Source: Blautia sp.
GTDB lineage: Bacteria; Bacillota; Clostridia; Lachnospirales; Lachnospiraceae
Reading direction: 5' to 3'
NCBI GenBank assembly: GCA_022770365.1
Contig: JALEHU010000058.1
Location: 1 to 54,241 of the forward strand
DNA length: 54,241 nucleotides
Part shown: positions 1-7,912 of the stretch, piece after piece
Position numbering within the stretch: position 1 is the first letter of the stretch
How the letters are laid out: each line of letters begins with the position of its first letter
Notes under the pieces: model-generated
Seen by the model: only the letters and a program-made list of their open reading frames with translations
Database searches by the model: none
Told to the model about the DNA's origin: nothing
Position numbers and translations under genes: made by a program

Positions 1-264
<264 letters not shown>

Positions 265-271
265 CTTCTGA

Positions 272-301
272 ATTATAGCATACGAAAACCCTCCGTGTAA
301 A
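272..301 (-). promoter_or_regulatory. rpsB promoter (-35 TTTACA, 18 bp, extended -10 TGCTATAAT)
   Basis: On the minus strand TTTACA (301-296) is followed after 18 bp by TATAAT (277-272), preceded by TG one base upstream to give an extended -10. The -35 hexamer lies in the loop of the upstream terminator hairpin (284-311). Confidence 0.75.
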
Positions 302-311
302 GAGGGTTTTC
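284..311 (-). terminator. Terminator of the GntR/ABC/pseudouridine synthase operon
   Basis: A 10-bp perfect stem (284-293 with 302-311) and an 8-nt loop lie 48 bp past the pseudouridine synthase stop. On the minus strand the second arm ends in GGGTTTTC, giving a short U-run. The loop contains the rpsB -35 box. Confidence 0.7.
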
Positions 312-358
312 CAAAAAATTCTTCATTTTTCACGAATATTATTGCGAGATAATTCTGC

Positions 359-1156
359 TTATTTCTCATGTGCTTTAAGTGCTGCGATTTCTTCCTTTGT
401 CAAGAGGCGGCAGCAGCCTCTTTGCAGGTCTTTCGGAAGCTGCAGCGGACCCATGGATATTCTTCTGAGATAAAGGACTTTTTTGCCGACTGCTTCCATC
501 ATGCGCTTCACCTGGTGGAATTTTCCCTCACAAATGGTAAGATAAATCTCACTATAGGGAACCGCCTCATCCAATCTGACAGGCACATCCACCTGTTCCT
601 GCGGCGGGATATTTTTCTCTCCGGAAATATTTTCCACTGCACAGATGATTTCCATCCTTGCAGGCAGTGTCCGTTTCTCTTCTCCGATATCCACACCCTC
701 TTCCATGGCGCAGACATCTTCCTGCGTCACAATTCCGGATACAACAGCATAATACGTTTTCTCCACATGTTTTACGGGTGAAAGCAGCTCATGCGCCAGC
801 GCACCGTCATTGGTGATCAGAAGCAGCCCCTCAGTATCTTTATCCAGACGGCCGACCGGAAAAAGTCCTTTTCGTGAAGACGGTACATATTCCATAACTG
901 TTTTATCACGGGTATCTTCTGTCGCAGTGACACAGCCCGCCGGCTTATGAAGAATATAATATTCGAATTCCGGTGCCATACAGACAATATCCCCGGCGAG
1001 TACCACTTCATCCTGCGGCTGTACTTTCTGTTCAGGACGTTTTACAGTTACGCCGTTCACCTGTACCTGCCCCTTCTGCATGAATTTTTTCACTTCACTT
1101 CTTGTACCGGCTCCGGCATCTGCCAGAAATTTATCAAGTCTCACTGTTTTTGCCAT
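359..1156 (-). CDS. RsuA/RluB-family rRNA pseudouridine synthase
   Basis: This 265-residue enzyme isomerises a uridine in rRNA to pseudouridine. It starts with an S4 RNA-binding domain (about residues 4-50, RLDKFLADAG...) followed by the catalytic domain with the family motif GRLDKDTEGLL at 102-112, in which Asp105 is the catalytic residue, and the later LSPVKHVEKTY motif. Length is normal for the RsuA/RluB/RluE/RluF group. Motifs do not decide whether the target is 16S U516 (RsuA) or 23S (RluB), so no symbol is given. It overlaps the end of the upstream permease gene by 23 bp, so it is probably translationally coupled and the last gene of the GntR operon. It starts at ATG 1156. Confidence 0.9.
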   Translation of the reverse strand: MAKTVRLDKFLADAGAGTRSEVKKFMQKGQVQVNGVTVKRPEQKVQPQDEVVLAGDIVCMAPEFEYYILHKPAGCVTATEDTRDKTVMEYVPSSRKGLFPVGRLDKDTEGLLLITNDGALAHELLSPVKHVEKTYYAVVSGIVTQEDVCAMEEGVDIGEEKRTLPARMEIICAVENISGEKNIPPQEQVDVPVRLDEAVPYSEIYLTICEGKFHQVKRMMEAVGKKVLYLRRISMGPLQLPKDLQRGCCRLLTKEEIAALKAHEK

Positions 1157-3287
1157 CGTTCATCAGCCTCTCTTCCAGAATGAATTTCGGTGCCTTATCC
1201 CTGATCAGATAGCCTCCGTTATCATACTGCAGCTGTTCATCATCTGTGCTGAATGTCACATCCAGATTGGTAACGTAATCCAGCCAGCAGCACCGTAATA
1301 ACGATGGAACCAGAGCCTTTTTTATTTCAGCCAGTTCTGTTTCATCCGTATATTCCACAGAAACCTCATCGTTCTCATACTTGCTTCCACTCTTCCAGTA
1401 ATCCACAGCCACACCTTTGATATCAAGTTCCTCTATGGATAAAGGATACCCTGTTTCTTTCAGAATTGCAACTGTCTTTTTGAAAGTCGGCATCACCTTG
1501 ATATTGCCGTAATAAAAGTAATACGCGAATCCATCTGCTTCTGTTTTTTCATAGTATTCCGGCTTATGGGGAATGTTAAACTGAAAACTCAGCTCTGCAC
1601 ATGGCTCACCTATCATTTCTTCCGGCGTGGCGGCTGCAAGATCTTCCCTGACTGCTTCGAGAAGCTGTTCCTTCTTTTTCGGATCCTCCTGAAACAGACG
1701 GTAGTTCATGTTGTCATAAAAGCTGCCGTCAATATTTTCCAGATATTTATTCTCAATCTCCAGGAAAGAAAATCTGTTTTCTTTAAAATTTTCTCCTCCA
1801 TATAATCCTTTCAGCAATTGGGAAAATTCAACCGGGCTCACAGAATATCTTCTGTAAATCTCCTCGCCTGACCTGAGTGTATATTTAACAGGCATAGTAT
1901 ATCTCCAGCCTTCTTCATCCAGCATACTGTCTGCTGATGAGGAAAGCCCTTCCTGCGCTCTTCTGGAATTGGAGGAGACAATTTTCTCCAGCGCTGCATA
2001 CGTATCCTCGTTTATACCCTGATCATCCGTGATTGAAACAGCTTCATCCGTCCATGATGTATTTGTCTCATAGCTTCCGTCTTCATTTTTGTATATATAA
2101 CCTGCAGAATCATACATAGCACTGGTAAAATCAATATGTAATGATGCAATTTTCTCACGTTCCGGAAGATAGGAATCATAATGGGTAAGATCCGTCTTGT
2201 AGCAGACAGCACATACAGCCACAAGGATTCCGGCAAGCACCAGATGATGCTTCTTTGCCAGAAATTTGCGGAAATCTATCTGATATACAATCTCCACACA
2301 TCCATGTGCAATCAGCGTTCCCAGAATCAGGCCAAAGATCCACCAGATAAACCGTGAATCCCGTTCCGGAAGAAAATAAAAAATCAGTCCTACCCCAAGG
2401 CCGCAGGGAATCACTACCAGAAATTTCAGGATCACGCCGATCCAGTCATAGATCATTGGTTTTCCGGAGCTTTCCGAAGGGCGTCTGATATATGCCATAT
2501 AGGCCAGGATACCCAGTACTGCAGTTACCGCCAGCACAATTAGAAGCATATCCCCAAAATCATTTTCCCCATACTTTACAATAAATGCATTTCCAAACAA
2601 AACCGGCGATCCATATTCCTTCAGGAATTTTTCAAAACCACAGGCAGCATTGCTGTAAAAAGTCCCGTAAAACTCCATCCTGTAATAACCGATCAGATTC
2701 CCCAGCGTCACACTATAGAGAATAACACCTGCCAGACACAACCCGCCCATCAGTATATTTCCTGTCACGCAGATAACCAGTACCACAGTAAAGTAGAGCA
2801 TCAAATACAAAATCAGATGCATTGCCAGCATTTCCAGTGACAGTCCCATGATTTTCAGGCTGAAGCAGCCGCGCATGGCACCAATACAGATTGCGAGAAA
2901 TTCCATAACTGCGTAAGGGATCAGGTAATACAGAATTCCCATAAACGTACGGTGCCAGAATATTTTTAATCTTTTTACAGGAAGGCTGTGATAAAAGTCT
3001 GTTTTTCTGGAAGAATATAAATACCAGAAATGGCTGATTCCATTCAGAAGCGCTGCAATTGATGTTACCACAAAACCAGAGCTCATCAGTCCGTTTCTCC
3101 AGAGTTCTTCATATAATTTCCGGATCTGCTCCATGGTGACTGTCTCATAAGCAAACCAGTTGCCCAGCATCAAAAGCACCATCACCGGAAACGCAAGCAT
3201 GTATCCCAGTGTGAGCAGAACCGGTATCCATAACTGTCCCTTGGATGTTGTTTTCATGTAGTCAGACGAGTAAATTTTTGATTTCAT
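1134..3287 (-). CDS. ABC-2 type permease-like multispanning membrane protein (DUF6449-like)
   Basis: A 717-residue membrane protein and partner of the ATPase encoded just upstream. The N-terminal half has about nine hydrophobic segments (for example LWIPVLLTLGYMLAFPVMVL, ILYYLIPYAVMEFLAICIG, VVLVICVTGNILMGGLCLAG); the segment after about residue 390 is a large extracytoplasmic domain rich in Tyr, Asp and Glu. The start at 3287 (MKSKIYSSD) is preferred over one 20 codons upstream because GGAGG lies at 3298-3302, nine bases before it. The gene overlaps the ATPase gene by 26 bp. Family recall suggests the DUF6449 permeases that accompany YtrA-type regulators; the substrate is unknown. Confidence 0.75.
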   Translation of the reverse strand: MKSKIYSSDYMKTTSKGQLWIPVLLTLGYMLAFPVMVLLMLGNWFAYETVTMEQIRKLYEELWRNGLMSSGFVVTSIAALLNGISHFWYLYSSRKTDFYHSLPVKRLKIFWHRTFMGILYYLIPYAVMEFLAICIGAMRGCFSLKIMGLSLEMLAMHLILYLMLYFTVVLVICVTGNILMGGLCLAGVILYSVTLGNLIGYYRMEFYGTFYSNAACGFEKFLKEYGSPVLFGNAFIVKYGENDFGDMLLIVLAVTAVLGILAYMAYIRRPSESSGKPMIYDWIGVILKFLVVIPCGLGVGLIFYFLPERDSRFIWWIFGLILGTLIAHGCVEIVYQIDFRKFLAKKHHLVLAGILVAVCAVCYKTDLTHYDSYLPEREKIASLHIDFTSAMYDSAGYIYKNEDGSYETNTSWTDEAVSITDDQGINEDTYAALEKIVSSNSRRAQEGLSSSADSMLDEEGWRYTMPVKYTLRSGEEIYRRYSVSPVEFSQLLKGLYGGENFKENRFSFLEIENKYLENIDGSFYDNMNYRLFQEDPKKKEQLLEAVREDLAAATPEEMIGEPCAELSFQFNIPHKPEYYEKTEADGFAYYFYYGNIKVMPTFKKTVAILKETGYPLSIEELDIKGVAVDYWKSGSKYENDEVSVEYTDETELAEIKKALVPSLLRCCWLDYVTNLDVTFSTDDEQLQYDNGGYLIRDKAPKFILEERLMNDGKNSET

Positions 3288-4164
3288 ATCCTGCAACCTC
3301 CGTTTCACTGATAAATATTTCCTCCAGAGAAAGAGGAAGCACTTCACAAAACAGCGGATCCTTGGACTGGATCCGATTCATGATCTCCATTCTCGTTCCT
3401 CTTGCTGTAATCATAAGAAGGGAACCCTGATGCTGGATATTCAGCACTTCCAGCTCCTTCTCCAGTTCTTTTTCCTTTGTCTTGTCCGACAGAACGCACT
3501 GAACCTTGTGAATGTGGAATTTCATTTCCTCCAGATCTCTGGAAAGAAGAATTCCTCCCTGATGAAGCAGTCCCACATGGTCACAGATATCTTCCAGTTC
3601 CCGCAGATTATGAGAAGCAATCACAGGCGTAAATTCCCTGTTCATGATCTCCATCGCGAAAATGCTCTTCACAGCCTGCCGCATCACCGGGTCCAGACCG
3701 TCAAAGGTCTCATCACATAACAAATACTTTGTTCCGGCACTGATTCCCAGAATGACGAGAAGCTGTTTCTTCATTCCTTTGGAAAAGGTATTGATCTTTC
3801 TCCTGCGGTCCAGATGAAACTCATCCATCATCTTACAAAATCTGTTCATATCAAATTTTGAATAATAATTCCGGTAAAATCTGGCCATTTCATCGGGAGT
3901 GAAATTCGGCGGGAAATAACTGTCATCTGAGATATAAAACAGTTTTTCCTTTGCCTCTTCATTTTCATATACAGAAGTTCCGTCTATGGTAATATCACCC
4001 TCATCCGGTTTTATGATCCCGGCTGCCATCCTCAGAAGAGTACTTTTTCCTGCACCGTTGCTCCCGACCAGGCCAAATACTTCTCTCTCGCCGATATCCA
4101 GCGAAACACAGTTCACAGCCCTGATATCACCAAAGGTTTTGCTGCATTCTTTCACATCGATCAT
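3262..4164 (-). CDS. ABC transporter ATP-binding protein (YtrB-like)
   Basis: A 300-residue ATPase. Walker A is GSNGAGKST at residues 34-42, the signature loop is the variant TFSKGMKKQ, and Walker B is followed by the catalytic acidic residue (LLCDETFDGLD). A helical C-terminal extension of about 90 residues follows the nucleotide-binding domain, as in many type-2 exporters. It should energise the adjacent permease at the inner face of the membrane. The start codon overlaps the stop of the GntR gene (ATGA arrangement at 4161-4164), and the 3' end overlaps the permease gene, so the three are one translational unit under the GntR operator. Confidence 0.9.
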   Translation of the reverse strand: MIDVKECSKTFGDIRAVNCVSLDIGEREVFGLVGSNGAGKSTLLRMAAGIIKPDEGDITIDGTSVYENEEAKEKLFYISDDSYFPPNFTPDEMARFYRNYYSKFDMNRFCKMMDEFHLDRRRKINTFSKGMKKQLLVILGISAGTKYLLCDETFDGLDPVMRQAVKSIFAMEIMNREFTPVIASHNLRELEDICDHVGLLHQGGILLSRDLEEMKFHIHKVQCVLSDKTKEKELEKELEVLNIQHQGSLLMITARGTRMEIMNRIQSKDPLFCEVLPLSLEEIFISETEVAGYEIKNLLV

Positions 4165-4532
4165 TTTCTCCCCTCCTTACAAATGCTGCTTACGATATAC
4201 AGCAGCTCTTCCTCCTCCATACCCATATCAAGACCCTTATTTACTACCTCTTTCATTTCCTTGACAAATTCTTCTTTGTTCTTTTTTTTGATTTTTTCCG
4301 TATCTGCTACAAAATTACCCTTGCCCTTCACCGGATAGATCAGTCCTTCCTGCTCCAATACCATATAAGCCCGGTGAATGGTATTGGGATTGATGGAAAG
4401 ATCCATTGCCAGTTGTCTCACCGAAGGCATCCTGTCTCCCGGCTTTAGAATTCCCCGCAGGATCAGTGTACGAAACTTCTCTGTCACCTGCTCATACAGC
4501 GGCCTTCGATCCTGATAATCCAAAATAATCAT
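4161..4532 (-). CDS. GntR-family transcriptional regulator, YtrA subfamily
   Basis: A short (123-residue) regulator with an N-terminal winged helix-turn-helix: PLYEQVTEKFRTLILRG, PGDRMPSVRQLAMDLSINPN and the recognition helix NTIHRAYMVLEQEGL. The C-terminal part is a short helical tail rather than a ligand-binding domain, which is the hallmark of the YtrA subfamily that represses its own ABC transporter operon, often relieved by envelope stress or antimicrobial peptides. Start ATG 4532 has GGAG six bases upstream. It is the first gene of the operon with the ATPase, the permease and probably the pseudouridine synthase. Confidence 0.9.
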   Translation of the reverse strand: MIILDYQDRRPLYEQVTEKFRTLILRGILKPGDRMPSVRQLAMDLSINPNTIHRAYMVLEQEGLIYPVKGKGNFVADTEKIKKKNKEEFVKEMKEVVNKGLDMGMEEEELLYIVSSICKEGRK

Positions 4533-4546
4533 ATGACACTCCTTTT

Positions 4547-4619
4547 AGTGTATATAGTGTATATAGTGTATTAATTGTTTTAATACACTTATGTTACCAT
4601 ACTTCATTTTATTCTTCAA
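4547..4619 (-). promoter_or_regulatory. GntR operon promoter with operator repeats
   Basis: On the minus strand TTGAAG (4619-4614), 17 bp, then TAACAT (4596-4591) with an upstream TG gives a promoter. Around the expected transcription start is a 9-bp inverted repeat, AGTGTATTA (4565-4573) and TAATACACT (4581-4589), separated by 7 bp. The left arm is the last of three 9-bp tandem copies on the plus strand: AGTGTATAT (4547-4555), AGTGTATAT (4556-4564), AGTGTATTA (4565-4573). This is a convincing GntR autoregulatory site. Confidence 0.75.
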
Positions 4620-4721
4620 GATGCTCAATTATTAAAAATATCTAAACTGATGCCACTCGCTGGTAATTTCATCGGAAGTAAAAACATTTCCCATTATCTT
4701 CCAAGCACGATCCTGTAACAT

Positions 4722-4769
4722 AAAAATCCCTCTGCATCCGGATTGATTTGCTTCCGTCTGCAGAGGGAT
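4722..4769 (-). terminator. Terminator of csoR-copA
   Basis: ATCCCTCTGC (4726-4735) pairs with GCAGAGGGAT (4760-4769); the loop has a further weak stem. On the minus strand the hairpin is followed by TTTTTA. The 100 bp between it and the GntR promoter show nothing recognisable. Confidence 0.85.
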
Positions 4770-4785
4770 CTCGTTTCTGTTCTCT

Positions 4786-4983
4786 TTATTCAATTCCGAC
4801 TACTTCGTATCCGGCATCTATCACGGCTTTTTTCAGTGCCTGAACATCTGCATCCCCGGTAATATAGGCAGCCTTATCTTCCAGATTGACATCTGCAGTC
4901 ACTCCGTCGAAAGCCTCAAGCGCTTTCTTTACAGCAGCCTGGCAATGCGGGCACATCATTCCGTTGATCTTCATTGTAATCAT
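4786..4983 (-). CDS. Possible internally initiated CopZ-like copper chaperone (in-frame within copA)
   Basis: Inside copA, AGGAGGT (plus-strand 4991-4997) lies seven bases upstream of an in-frame ATG (4983-4981, codon 793). Initiation there would give a free 65-residue HMA protein with the metal motif MCPHC at residues 10-14, a normal size for CopZ. The upstream linker reads ENQEVTN, so the SD-like bases code for ordinary residues and are not forced by a conserved motif. Either this is a fused copZ whose old start site survives, or both forms are made. Confidence 0.5.
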   Translation of the reverse strand: MITMKINGMMCPHCQAAVKKALEAFDGVTADVNLEDKAAYITGDADVQALKKAVIDAGYEVVGIE

Positions 4984-7359
4984 GTTCGTTACCTCCTGAT
5001 TTTCTTTTTCTATCATATCATTGCTTTGAAGCACAGCTTCCTGAACAAAAGATTTCTCCGTCTCCCCGGACTCTCCGGATACTTCTGAAACCCGAAAACG
5101 TTTCAGACGAAGTGCATTCGTCACGACAAAAATACTGCTCATACTCATCGCAGCTGCGCCGATCATCGGATTCAGTTTCAGCCCGAAAGCATGGTAAAAT
5201 AAGCCTGCAGCCACAGGAATTCCCAGGCTGTTATAGAAAAATGCCCAGAACAGATTCTGCTTGATATTGCGGATTACCGCCTTGCTGAGCCTGATGGCAG
5301 TAACCGCATCCAGAAGATCATTCTTCATAAGTACAATATCCGCACTTTCAATTGCGACATCTGTTCCTGCGCCGATCGCCATACCCACATCTGCTCTTGC
5401 AAGTGCCGGTGCATCATTGATCCCGTCACCAACCATGGCAACTGTCTTTCCCTGTTCCTGAAGTCTGGCAATTTCCCGTTCTTTGTCCTGCGGCAGGACT
5501 TCTGCAATTACGGTATCAATATCAAGCTGTTTTCGGATGGCCTGTGCCGTGCGCTTATTATCACCGGTGAGCATGACCACTTCAATACCCTGTTCTTTCA
5601 GTTGACGTACAGCTTCCCTGCTTGTGGGCTTCACCACATCTGACACAGAGAGAATTCCAAGAATCCCCTGATCACTTCCGAAAAGCATTGGCGTCTTTCC
5701 TTCATCCGCAAGATCATTCAGCCGGCTGTCCAGAGACATAAGGGAGATTCCCTGTTCTTCCATCATACGCCTGTTTCCTGCATAATACCAGGTACCGTCT
5801 ATTTTCCCTTTGATACCCTGGCCTGGTATCGAAACAAAGTCTGTCACAGCCGCTGGTACGATTTTCTGTTTTCTGGTAAATTCCAGTATCGCTTCCGCCA
5901 GCGGATGTTCACTTTTTGCCTCCAGACCTGCAGCAATTTCAAGGAATTTTCTCTGGGAAAGTATGGTTTCCACATCTGTGACGACAGGCTTTCCTTCTGT
6001 AAGCGTACCTGTTTTATCAAGAACCACGCTCTGAATATGATGCGCTGTCTCCAGCGCCTCTCCGGATTTAATCAGAATGCCGTTTTCCGCACCTTTTCCC
6101 GTTCCAACCATGATGGCCACAGGTGTTGCAAGACCAAGTGCGCATGGACAGGAAATCACAAGTACACTGATTGCGCAGGAAAGCGCAAATTCAAAAGATG
6201 CCCCGGTGGCAAGCCAGGCAATGGCTGTTATCAATGCAATGGTAATTACAACAGGTACAAACACACCTGCAATTTTGTCCGCGGTTTTGGCAATGGGGGC
6301 CTTGCTGGAGCTGGCCTCCTCCACAAGACGGATGATCTGAGAAAAAGTTGTATCATCTCCCACTCTGGTTGCCTTAAACCTGATGAATCCGGTTTTATTC
6401 ATAGTTGCTGCAATCACCGTATCATTGACCTGTTTGTGTACCGGAATACTCTCTCCGGTAATCGCGGCTTCATCTATGCTTGTGTTTCCTTCAATGATAA
6501 AACCATCTACAGGAATGCTGCTGCCCGGGCGGACAATTACGATATCGCCTGCCTGAACCTGCCGGGCAGGTATTTCTATCTCCCTGCCGCTGCGCTCTAC
6601 AACCGCTGTCTTCGGAGAAAGATCCAGAAGCTTTGTGAGAGCTTCACTTGTCTTTCCTTTGGAACGTGCTTCCAGATATTTCCCCACTGTGATCAGCGCC
6701 AGGATCATTGCCGCTGATTCAAAATAGAGATCATGATAATATCGATGAACCAGTTCCATATCACCATGTCCAAGTCCATAACTCATGCGGTAAATCGCAA
6801 ATATACCATAAACCAAAGATGCACATGAGCCAATGGCGATAAGACTGTCCATATTCGGTGCCAGGTGAAACAATGTCTGAAAGCCTTTGCTGTAATACTT
6901 GCGATTTACATAGATAATCGGCAGGCACAAAAGAAACTGGGTAAATGCAAAGCTCACTGCATTCTCAACTCCATCCAGAAAAGAAGGAAGCGGCAGTCCT
7001 GCCATATGTCCCATGGAAACGTACATCAATGGAATCAGAAAAACAAAGGATATGATCAGGCGTATCCTCATGTTCTTCTGTTCCTTCTCTGCCGGATTCT
7101 CTGATGCTGCCGTGCGTACCGCCTGCTGTACATTTGCAGAAAAATTCCCCAGGCTGTGATCTGCACCATATCCAGCCTTCACAACCGCATCTATAATCTG
7201 TTTATCACTCAGTATCTGTTCATCATATTCCACCTGCATACTGTTCGTCAGAAGGTTGACACTGACATTACGCACACCATTCAGTTTTGATACACATTTC
7301 TCCACCCTGGAAGAACATGCGGAACAGGTCATTCCTGTGACATCATATTTTTCTTTCAT
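4786..7359 (-). CDS. copA: Copper-exporting P1B-type ATPase with N- and C-terminal metal-binding domains
   Basis: This 857-residue pump exports Cu(I) across the cytoplasmic membrane. An N-terminal HMA domain carries GMTCSACSS (Cys12, Cys15). The actuator motif TGES is at 301-304, the membrane copper site CPC at 404-406, the phosphorylated Asp in DKTGT at 448-452, the HP motif at 485-486 and the hinge motif MVGDGINDAPAL follows. After the last membrane helices and a short linker comes a second, C-terminal HMA domain with GMMCPHCQ. That domain resembles the chaperone CopZ, which is usually a separate protein, and it has its own internal ribosome binding site (separate entry). The gene follows csoR by 64 bp and is expected to be copper-induced through CsoR. 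Confidence 0.95.
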   Translation of the reverse strand: MKEKYDVTGMTCSACSSRVEKCVSKLNGVRNVSVNLLTNSMQVEYDEQILSDKQIIDAVVKAGYGADHSLGNFSANVQQAVRTAASENPAEKEQKNMRIRLIISFVFLIPLMYVSMGHMAGLPLPSFLDGVENAVSFAFTQFLLCLPIIYVNRKYYSKGFQTLFHLAPNMDSLIAIGSCASLVYGIFAIYRMSYGLGHGDMELVHRYYHDLYFESAAMILALITVGKYLEARSKGKTSEALTKLLDLSPKTAVVERSGREIEIPARQVQAGDIVIVRPGSSIPVDGFIIEGNTSIDEAAITGESIPVHKQVNDTVIAATMNKTGFIRFKATRVGDDTTFSQIIRLVEEASSSKAPIAKTADKIAGVFVPVVITIALITAIAWLATGASFEFALSCAISVLVISCPCALGLATPVAIMVGTGKGAENGILIKSGEALETAHHIQSVVLDKTGTLTEGKPVVTDVETILSQRKFLEIAAGLEAKSEHPLAEAILEFTRKQKIVPAAVTDFVSIPGQGIKGKIDGTWYYAGNRRMMEEQGISLMSLDSRLNDLADEGKTPMLFGSDQGILGILSVSDVVKPTSREAVRQLKEQGIEVVMLTGDNKRTAQAIRKQLDIDTVIAEVLPQDKEREIARLQEQGKTVAMVGDGINDAPALARADVGMAIGAGTDVAIESADIVLMKNDLLDAVTAIRLSKAVIRNIKQNLFWAFFYNSLGIPVAAGLFYHAFGLKLNPMIGAAAMSMSSIFVVTNALRLKRFRVSEVSGESGETEKSFVQEAVLQSNDMIEKENQEVTNMITMKINGMMCPHCQAAVKKALEAFDGVTADVNLEDKAAYITGDADVQALKKAVIDAGYEVVGIE

Positions 7360-7423
7360 TTTTATAAACTCCCGTAAATTCCTTTTTCAAATATCTCATA
7401 ATCAGGCAAACCGGCAGGTTCTT

Positions 7424-7687
7424 TCATTTCATAATTTTACCAAGCATGGAAATCAGCTCATCTATCTTCTCTTCTTTTTCCTGCTGTGTTTCTGCATGGG
7501 AAACACAGCATTTCAGATGGGCTGTTAGAATCTCCTTATTCACTTTGTTCAAAATTGCTTCCGTAGCCATAAGCTGCTGGGAAATATCAATGCAGTATCT
7601 GTCTTCTTCCACCATTCGAAGAATTCCATCGATCTGCCCTCTTGCTGTTTTTAATAATCTGGTGACTTTCTGCTGGTCTGCTTTCAT
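7424..7687 (-). CDS. csoR: Copper-sensing transcriptional repressor CsoR
   Basis: An 87-residue all-helical regulator of the CsoR/RcnR family. The Cu(I) ligands appear as Cys32, His57 and Cys61, exactly the Cys-x24-His-x3-Cys spacing of CsoR; Cys60 is an extra cysteine. Copper binding releases the protein from DNA and derepresses copA. It starts at ATG 7687 with AAAGGA upstream and precedes copA in the same operon. A palindromic G/C-tract operator typical of CsoR lies over the promoter start point. A sulfide- or formaldehyde-sensing paralogue is less likely given the full copper ligand set and the neighbour. Confidence 0.93.
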   Translation of the reverse strand: MKADQQKVTRLLKTARGQIDGILRMVEEDRYCIDISQQLMATEAILNKVNKEILTAHLKCCVSHAETQQEKEEKIDELISMLGKIMK

Positions 7688-7779
7688 ATCTTTCCTTTCA
7701 ACTGTTAGAATTCTATAGATTAAAATGTTCGATTCATTGCCTTTAGGACAAATGTATCAGAGTAACTCTTTCCATCTTC

Positions 7780-7833
7780 TATCACCCCACTGGGGTGTGG
7801 TATTATCATAACAAAAAGAAACTGCTTTGTCAA
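7780..7833 (-). promoter_or_regulatory. csoR-copA promoter and CsoR operator
   Basis: On the minus strand TTGACA (7833-7828), exactly 17 bp, then TATGAT (7810-7805) form a near-consensus promoter. Immediately downstream, at 7780-7802, lies ACCACACCCC-AGTGGGGTG, the C-tract/G-tract pseudo-palindrome expected of a CsoR operator, placed over the transcription start so that bound repressor blocks initiation. Confidence 0.85.
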
Positions 7834-7851
7834 GCATCCAAAGCAGTTTCC
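7819..7851 (-). terminator. Terminator of the CPBP protease gene
   Basis: GAAACTGCTTTG (7819-7830) pairs with CAAAGCAGTTTC (7840-7851), a 12-bp perfect stem with a 9-nt loop, followed on the minus strand by TTTTTG. The csoR -35 box TTGACA lies partly in the loop and partly in the stem. Confidence 0.8.
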
Positions 7852-7912
7852 AAAAATTGTAATCTGATTATGTTACTGTCCTTTCTGAGCAAAGAATAAT
7901 TCACTTTATTTA

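Noticed and set aside
5905-6717. 270-codon open frame on the plus strand
   Set aside because: It is antisense to the conserved core of copA, has no ribosome binding site and no protein-like composition.
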